NCBI GenBank assembly: GCA_052389435.1
Contig: JBQTIB010000039.1
Coordinates: forward strand, 1 to 51,989
Direction of reading: 5' to 3'
Source: JBQTKD01 sp052389435
GTDB taxonomy: Bacteria > Actinomycetota > Actinomycetes > Sporichthyales > Sporichthyaceae
DNA length: 51,989 bases
Below, piece by piece: positions 47,322 through 51,989 of this stretch. The notes below the pieces were generated by a model that saw nothing but the letters and a program-made list of their open reading frames with translations, searched no databases and was not told the origin of the DNA. The first letter of the stretch is position 1. The number at the start of each line of letters is the position of its first letter. The position numbers were made by a program, and so were the translations under genes.

Positions 47322-48899
47322 ATGCCCTCGCTTATCGAGACGCACGACCGTGTCAAAGACGTGCAGTGGACCCCGACCTACGTCGACAAGCAGCCGCGGT
47401 ACCCGACCCGCTACAAGATTCCGAGCAAGACCAAGGACCCGTTCCGCACCCTGGTCCGCGAGTACCTCACGATGGAGCAGGAGAAGGACGACCGGCAGTA
47501 CGGCGGTTTCGAGGACGTCCTGTCCCGCACCGCGTCGGTCAAGGACGCGAACCTCGCCTGGCTCGAGGGCCTGAAGCTCGCGCTGCCGATCGTCGTCTAC
47601 GCCGAGTACGGCGCCGAGAAGTGCCAGTCCATGCTCGTCGACACGATCGACAACGCCGAACTGCGCCAGGGCTACCTCGCGCAGGCGATGGACGAGCGGC
47701 GCCACCTGAACCAGCAGATGTACCTGCTGCGCTACATGACGAAGAACGCGCAGGAGCCCTGGGGCTTCGACCGCGGCATGAAGCTGCGCGGAGACAACCT
47801 GTTCGCCCGCGCCGGCCGGGTCTGCTTCGACAACTTCTACGTCAACGACCCGATCGAGTGCGCGATCAGCCTGCAGGTCGTCGGCGAAACCGCGTACACC
47901 AACCCGCTGTTCGTCGCACTCACGCAGGTGGCCGCGCTCAACGGCGACCACGCCACTCCCGGCGTGTTCCTGTCGATCCAGTCCGACGAGGCCCGGCACA
48001 TGGCCAACGGGTACTCCACGCTCGCGGCGGTCCTGTCCGAGCCGGACAACCTGCCGATGCTCCAGCAGGACTTCGACCGGTCGTTCTGGCGCCAGCACGT
48101 CTTCCTCGACCCGCTGATCAGCGTCCTGTTCGACTACTTCGGCGGCGGCCTGATGGAGAAGTCCTACGGCAAGCTGTGGCAGGAGTGGGTGGCCGACGAC
48201 TGGGTCGGCAACTACATCGGCACCCTCGAGCCGTTCGGTCTGCAGGTGCCCAAGTACTTCGGCGAGGCCGCGTCCCGCATGAAGTGGGCCGGGCACACCG
48301 CCGCCATGGTCGCCGCGGCGTCGTGGCCGCTGCACTACTGGCGCTGGCCGTCGATGACGCCGCAGCACATGGAGTGGATGGAGGCGCAGTACCCCGGGTG
48401 GTACGACGTGTACGGCTTCTTCTGGGAGGCCTACGCGACCATGGAGGACCCCAGCTGCGAGATGATCCCGATCCAGGCGCTGAGCCAGCGGCCGTACTTC
48501 TGCCGCACCTGCGCGCTGCCGACGATCTTCCCGCGCATCGACGAGTCCACCGAGCGCGTGCGCCGGTACAACGGCCGCAACCACGCGTTCTGCTCGGACC
48601 CGTGCGAGGAGATCTTCTGCCAGCAGCCGGAGCGCTACGAGTCCACGATGCTCTGGGACGAGCTGTGGGCCGGGACCTCCTGCGAGGAAATGGTGCTGAC
48701 CCGGGACCTGTTGCGCGAGGACGGCAAGACGCTCATCGCCCAGCCGCACACCAAGCCCGACGCCAAGCTCTGGACGGTCGAGGACCTGGCCCGCACCGGG
48801 TTCGGCATCACCAACCCCGTCGCGGACGTCGTCGACGCTCCGGAGCTGATCAAGCAGCTCGACGGCACGCTGCGCCTGCGCGAGGCGGTGCCGGCATGA
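47322..48899 (+). CDS. Soluble diiron monooxygenase hydroxylase alpha subunit
   Basis: A 525-residue catalytic subunit. All six carboxylate/His ligands of the bacterial multicomponent monooxygenase diiron site are seen: Glu95, Glu125 and His128 (MDERRH), Glu189, Glu223 and His226 (SDEARHMANGY). The stretch GETAYTNPLFVALTQVAALNGDHATPGVFLSI aligns with the corresponding MmoX segment. Position 132, four after His128, is Gln. A YHS-like Cys-rich part near the C terminus (Cys394, Cys397, Cys424, Cys428) resembles that of propane and phenol-type hydroxylases. Substrate class (alkane, alkene, ketone or aromatic) cannot be decided by eye. Confidence 0.95.
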   Translation: MPSLIETHDRVKDVQWTPTYVDKQPRYPTRYKIPSKTKDPFRTLVREYLTMEQEKDDRQYGGFEDVLSRTASVKDANLAWLEGLKLALPIVVYAEYGAEKCQSMLVDTIDNAELRQGYLAQAMDERRHLNQQMYLLRYMTKNAQEPWGFDRGMKLRGDNLFARAGRVCFDNFYVNDPIECAISLQVVGETAYTNPLFVALTQVAALNGDHATPGVFLSIQSDEARHMANGYSTLAAVLSEPDNLPMLQQDFDRSFWRQHVFLDPLISVLFDYFGGGLMEKSYGKLWQEWVADDWVGNYIGTLEPFGLQVPKYFGEAASRMKWAGHTAAMVAAASWPLHYWRWPSMTPQHMEWMEAQYPGWYDVYGFFWEAYATMEDPSCEMIPIQALSQRPYFCRTCALPTIFPRIDESTERVRRYNGRNHAFCSDPCEEIFCQQPERYESTMLWDELWAGTSCEEMVLTRDLLREDGKTLIAQPHTKPDAKLWTVEDLARTGFGITNPVADVVDAPELIKQLDGTLRLREAVPA

Positions 48900-49921
48900 G
48901 CCCAGCGGGGACGATGCCGCGCGACTTCTCCTACATCAACTCGCGCAAGCGCAAGCCGTCGGAGTACGAGGCGGTCAACCTGCACGTGCAGCCGCGCCTC
49001 GGCGACGTGTGGGACAAGTGCAACAGCTACCTGCGCACGCCGCAGGGGCGCCCAGCGTTCATCGAGGAGTCGACGGCGCTGCGCCACCCGGACTGGCACG
49101 ACTTCCGGGACCCGTGCGGGCTGTGGCAGCGGCCGTACATGCGCATGCAGGCCGAGCAGGAACGGGCCATCGAGCGGCTGACCGTCGACGTCTCGCCGAC
49201 CCTGGCCCGCGACGTCGATCCGCAGTGGCGCGACACCGTGCTCGTGGGGCACTACGCGGTCTGGTCCTTCGTGGAGTGGGGCCTGTTCCGCGGCATGTTC
49301 TCCGCCTCGCGCGAGGGCCTGTCGGACACCGTCGTCGCGTCGATGCTGTTCGAGACCTTCGACCGGGCACGGCATTCGCAGGACATCGTGCACTGGCTGC
49401 TGGCGCTGGAGGAGAACACCGGCGTCGACGGGACCGGCGCCAAGGACGCGTGGCTGAACGAGCCGCGCTACCAACCGATGCGCGAGATGGTCGAGCGGAT
49501 CGCGTGGGACACCCCGGACTGGTGCGAGGTCATCGTCGCGACGAACCTCTGCTTCGACCCGATCGTGTCCGACCTCGCGGTACATCGGCTGATCGGCCGG
49601 TACGCCCCGCGGCACGGCGACGTCGTGTCCAAGCTGATCGTCGCCTCCGTCGAGCGCGACCGAAAGCGCGACGCGGACTGGACGGCGGAACTGGTGCGCA
49701 TGACCACCGGCGACGACGTGCCGGAGGCGGCCGCGAACCGTCTATACCTCGGCGAGTGGGTGGCGAAGTGGACCCCACTCGCCCAGGCCGCCGCGCAGGG
49801 GTTGCGGTCCCTGTACGACGAGCTGCCCGGCGTCGGCGAGTCCTTCGACGACGCGTACGCGGAGGTTGTCGAAGGGCAGCGTGCGCTGATCGAAGGGCTC
49901 AAGCTCGGGGGCTCGCCGTGA
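48896..49921 (+). CDS. Soluble diiron monooxygenase hydroxylase beta subunit
   Basis: A 341-residue ferritin-like subunit lacking the diiron ligands, pairing with alpha to form the hydroxylase core. Recognised by the RKPSEYEAVNLHVQ opening, HYAVWSFVEWGLFRGMF and FETFDRARHSQDIVHWLLALEE. ATG 48896 overlaps the alpha stop (ATGA), giving equal translation. Confidence 0.92.
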   Translation: MSPAGTMPRDFSYINSRKRKPSEYEAVNLHVQPRLGDVWDKCNSYLRTPQGRPAFIEESTALRHPDWHDFRDPCGLWQRPYMRMQAEQERAIERLTVDVSPTLARDVDPQWRDTVLVGHYAVWSFVEWGLFRGMFSASREGLSDTVVASMLFETFDRARHSQDIVHWLLALEENTGVDGTGAKDAWLNEPRYQPMREMVERIAWDTPDWCEVIVATNLCFDPIVSDLAVHRLIGRYAPRHGDVVSKLIVASVERDRKRDADWTAELVRMTTGDDVPEAAANRLYLGEWVAKWTPLAQAAAQGLRSLYDELPGVGESFDDAYAEVVEGQRALIEGLKLGGSP

Positions 49922-50226
49922 CGGTCCTCGATCACGCGACGACCCTGGTGATGATGAAGGGCAGCGACACCGACGCGACGATCGAGGCGATCCGGGCGTC
50001 GGGCCAGCAGGTGACCATCGAGGACGAGGGTCCCTACTGGAAGCTGCGCGGCCGCGGGGACATCCACGTGGACCTGGCCGAGGTGGCCGAGGAACTCGGG
50101 GCTCCGATCACGATGTCGAAGTGGCTGGTGAGCATGTCCTCCTTCGTCGGCTTCGCCCAGACCGGGGAGCAGCACTTCACCGTGTGCGCCAACCGGGCCG
50201 AGGCGATCGACCGCCCCGCAGGCTGA
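49918..50226 (+). CDS. Soluble diiron monooxygenase coupling/effector protein (MmoB type)
   Basis: A 102-residue regulatory component that binds the hydroxylase and tunes its active site. Family features: VMMKGSDTDATIEAI, VTIEDEGPYWKLRGRGDIHVDL and the C-terminal MSKWLVSMSSFVGF. GTG 49918 overlaps the beta stop (GTGA). It ends the operon; no chaperonin or dehydrogenase gene follows. Confidence 0.92.
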   Translation: MTVLDHATTLVMMKGSDTDATIEAIRASGQQVTIEDEGPYWKLRGRGDIHVDLAEVAEELGAPITMSKWLVSMSSFVGFAQTGEQHFTVCANRAEAIDRPAG

Positions 50227-50260
50227 CGGCGCGCCGTCGGGAACCCCGGCGCCTTTCGGT

Positions 50261-50299
50261 TCGTGAGCTATGGGGAAGGCTTGGCCCCATAGCTCACGA
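50261..50299. repeat. Perfect 15-base inverted repeat before the TerD gene
   Basis: tcgtgagctatgggg (50261-50275) is the exact reverse complement of 50285-50299, with a nine-base loop. It ends 15 bases before the TerD start codon, so it occupies the likely leader or promoter. No T-run follows. It could end the monooxygenase transcript, bind a regulator, or be a dispersed palindromic element. Confidence 0.9.
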
Positions 50300-50313
50300 C
50301 GAGAGGACCACCC

Positions 50314-51501
50314 ATGACCGTGCTCGCCAAGGGCGCCAACACCCCCGTAGCCGCTCGCCGGGTCCGGGCGGTCGTGGGCTGGAACGCCGGGGCCGGCGTT
50401 CCGGACGTCGACGCCTCCGCCCTGCTGGTCACCGAGACCGGCAAGGTTCGGTCGGACGAGGACTTCGTCTTCTACAACCAGCCCAACCACCCCGGTGGCG
50501 CGGTCGCGCACGTCGGCAAGTCCGCGCCCGCCGGCGGCGCCGCGACCGACACGCTGACCGTCGACCTGTCCCGGCTCACCCCCGACGTCACCGGGGTGGC
50601 GCTGGCCGCGTCCGCGGACGGCGGCACGTTCGGGCAGGTCCCCGGGTTGAATTTGACCCTGTTCGACGCCGACTCCGGCGCCGAACTCGCCCGCTTCCAG
50701 GACATGAACGCCGGCGGCGAGACCGCCTTCGTCGTCGGCGAGCTCTACCTGCGCAACGGCGCCTGGAAGTTCCGAGCCGTCGGCCAGGGCTGGGCGTCGG
50801 GTCTGGCCGGGCTGGCCACGGACTTCGGCATCAGCGTCGCGGAGGAGCAGCCCCCGCCGCCCGCCGCCGCGCCCGCCGCTCCCCCGCCGCCTCCGGCCGC
50901 TCCGCCGGCTCCGAGCGGTCCGATCAACCTCGACAAGGGCCTGGTCAGCCTGAAGAAGGGCGATCGGGTCAGCCTCACCAAGACCGGCGCTCCGGCGCTG
51001 TCGAAGGTGGTCCTGGGCCTGGGCTGGGACCCGGCCAACTCCAAGAAGGCCATCGACCTCGACGCCTCCGTCATCGCCTTCGACGCCTCGGGCAAGAAGC
51101 TCGAGATCGTCTACTTCGGCAACCGCAAGGAGTTCGGCGGCGCGATCTACCACTCCGGAGACAACCTCACCGGGGCCGGCGAGGGCGACGACGAACAGAT
51201 CAACGTCGACCTGTCCGCACTCCCGCCGCAGGTGGCCGCCCTGGTGTTCACGATCAACTCCTTCCGCGGGCAGAAGTTCACCGAGATCTCCCGCGCCTTC
51301 TGCCGCCTGGTCGACGCGACCTCCAACACCGAGCTGGTGCGTTTCGACCTCAGCGATTCCGAGGCCTCCACGGGCGTGCTCATGTGTGCGATAACTCGCA
51401 CGCCCGCGGGTAGCTGGGAGATGCGCGCACTCGGAACCTTCCACGACGGCAAGACCGGCAAGGCCATGGTCGACCCCGCCGCGGCCGCGCTGCGCCCATG
51501 A
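50314..51501 (+). CDS. Protein with two TerD domains
   Basis: A 395-residue stress protein. TerD domain 1 spans about 1-177 (VDASALLVTETGKVRSDEDFVFYNQ ... GELYLRNGAWKFRAVGQGWASGL), then a Pro/Ala linker (178-203), then TerD domain 2 (204-395; LGLGWDPANSKKAIDLDAS ... GDNLTGAGEGDDEQINVDLSALPPQV). Only the second keeps the acidic GDNLTGAGEGDDE calcium site; in the first the matching loop reads VGKSAPAGGAATDT. TerD proteins bind calcium and are linked to tellurite and phage resistance. ATG 50314 follows AGAGG. Confidence 0.9.
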   Translation: MTVLAKGANTPVAARRVRAVVGWNAGAGVPDVDASALLVTETGKVRSDEDFVFYNQPNHPGGAVAHVGKSAPAGGAATDTLTVDLSRLTPDVTGVALAASADGGTFGQVPGLNLTLFDADSGAELARFQDMNAGGETAFVVGELYLRNGAWKFRAVGQGWASGLAGLATDFGISVAEEQPPPPAAAPAAPPPPPAAPPAPSGPINLDKGLVSLKKGDRVSLTKTGAPALSKVVLGLGWDPANSKKAIDLDASVIAFDASGKKLEIVYFGNRKEFGGAIYHSGDNLTGAGEGDDEQINVDLSALPPQVAALVFTINSFRGQKFTEISRAFCRLVDATSNTELVRFDLSDSEASTGVLMCAITRTPAGSWEMRALGTFHDGKTGKAMVDPAAAALRP

Positions 51502-51658
51502 GCCCAACTCGATTCTGACGATCAGTCAGTTCAGCCCGATCGGCGATTCCCGCCGTCCCGGGGGATTAGCTTTCGCGCAACGGCGTAGTGAACAGGGATA
51601 GCCCCAAGAAGGGTCCCGTCCGGCACGCCCGGGCGCCGTTCCCGCGGAAAGGCCACCC

Positions 51659-51989
51659 ATGATCCCCACCTCCGTCGCGCCCGAACCCTCGCTCGTCGTC
51701 GCCGCCTCCGACCAGTGCTTCGCCGGAGACGCCGGCAAGGGGACGCTGTGCCGGTGGATCTACGACCGGACCGGGAACGAGTGGCTCGCCCGGTCCTCCG
51801 ACTGGCTGATCTCGCGGCCACTGCAGGTGGCGATCATCATGATCGTTGCCCTGCTGCTGCGCCGAGTCGTGCACAAGACGATTCAAAAGGCTGCGGCACG
51901 CCTCGCGACCGGCGTGCCGCATCCCGGCATCGGCCGCGGCCGCGGCGCGGGCGGACGGCCCGGGCCCGCCGACAGCGGCGGCACTCTGG
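51659..51989 (+). CDS. Mechanosensitive ion channel family protein (5' part)
   Basis: The reading frame is open from ATG 51659 (after GGAAAGG) to the window edge; about 110 residues are visible. The N-terminal CRWIYDRTGNEWLARSSDWLISRPLQVAIIMIVALLLRRVVHKTIQKAA resembles the start of actinobacterial MscS-like channels: a short loop, then a hydrophobic helix (about 57-70) and a basic stretch. The pore domain would lie beyond the window. Confidence 0.7.
   Translation, partial: MIPTSVAPEPSLVVAASDQCFAGDAGKGTLCRWIYDRTGNEWLARSSDWLISRPLQVAIIMIVALLLRRVVHKTIQKAAARLATGVPHPGIGRGRGAGGRPGPADSGGTL

Overview
The window is a GC-rich chromosomal segment from an actinobacterium. The evidence is the WhiA/YvcK/RapZ/UvrC cluster, RbpA, an Rv2175c-type DNA-binding protein beside a PASTA Ser/Thr kinase, two GAF-ANTAR regulators, a split CrtYc/CrtYd lycopene cyclase, a mycothiol-type maleylpyruvate isomerase homologue, frequent GTG starts and TAnnnT -10 boxes placed 6-8 bases before start codons. 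Most of it is housekeeping. The content suggests an aerobic, carotenoid-pigmented organism, but genus cannot be fixed from the sequence alone. No rRNA, tRNA, CRISPR array or intact transposon was seen.

Layout. 1-5310: a terminator for an unseen upstream gene, then a secreted DUF4331 protein, a membrane-anchored TPR protein, a NicO-type nickel/cobalt transporter with an EF-hand-like loop and a long His-Gly repeat, and a small lipoprotein; all on one strand and closely packed. 5317-11255: metF, then a carotenoid region (crtI, crtB, crtYc, crtYd) in which two GAF-ANTAR genes and a DUF5302 gene separate crtI from crtB. 11252-16895: thiamine genes (thiE; thiO-thiS-thiG) flanked by the Rv2175c-like gene and a PASTA kinase. 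16977-17972: an iron-controlled bfd-bfr pair with an IdeR/DtxR box. 17999-25690: a duplicated-domain protein, threonine aldolase, class II DAHP synthase, an ABC solute-binding lipoprotein, a FUSC-type membrane protein, and a phosphofructokinase with PPi-type residues.

25687-35832 is the conserved glycolysis/sporulation-control block (rbpA, secG, tpiA, pgk, gapA, whiA, yvcK, rapZ, uvrC), interrupted between whiA and gapA by an opposite-strand gene for a secreted PHM/DBH-like copper protein that keeps all six expected copper ligands. 35880-40456 holds two tandem Tat-lipoprotein Rieske proteins and uvrA. 40641-42088 is a maleylpyruvate isomerase homologue and an MBL-fold hydrolase.

42093-46027 is an accessory-looking stretch: several unrecognised genes, a 24-base perfect palindrome, an orphan LexA-like box with nested inverted repeats, and a broken phosphodiester glycosidase gene. 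46165-50226 is a complete four-gene soluble diiron monooxygenase operon (reductase, hydroxylase alpha, hydroxylase beta, coupling protein) with translational overlaps. The window ends with a double TerD-domain protein and the first part of a mechanosensitive channel gene.

The best candidates for new biology are the DUF4331/TPR/NicO/lipoprotein cluster, the PHM-like copper protein, the reductase-first diiron monooxygenase operon, and the paired bc1-like Rieske lipoproteins.
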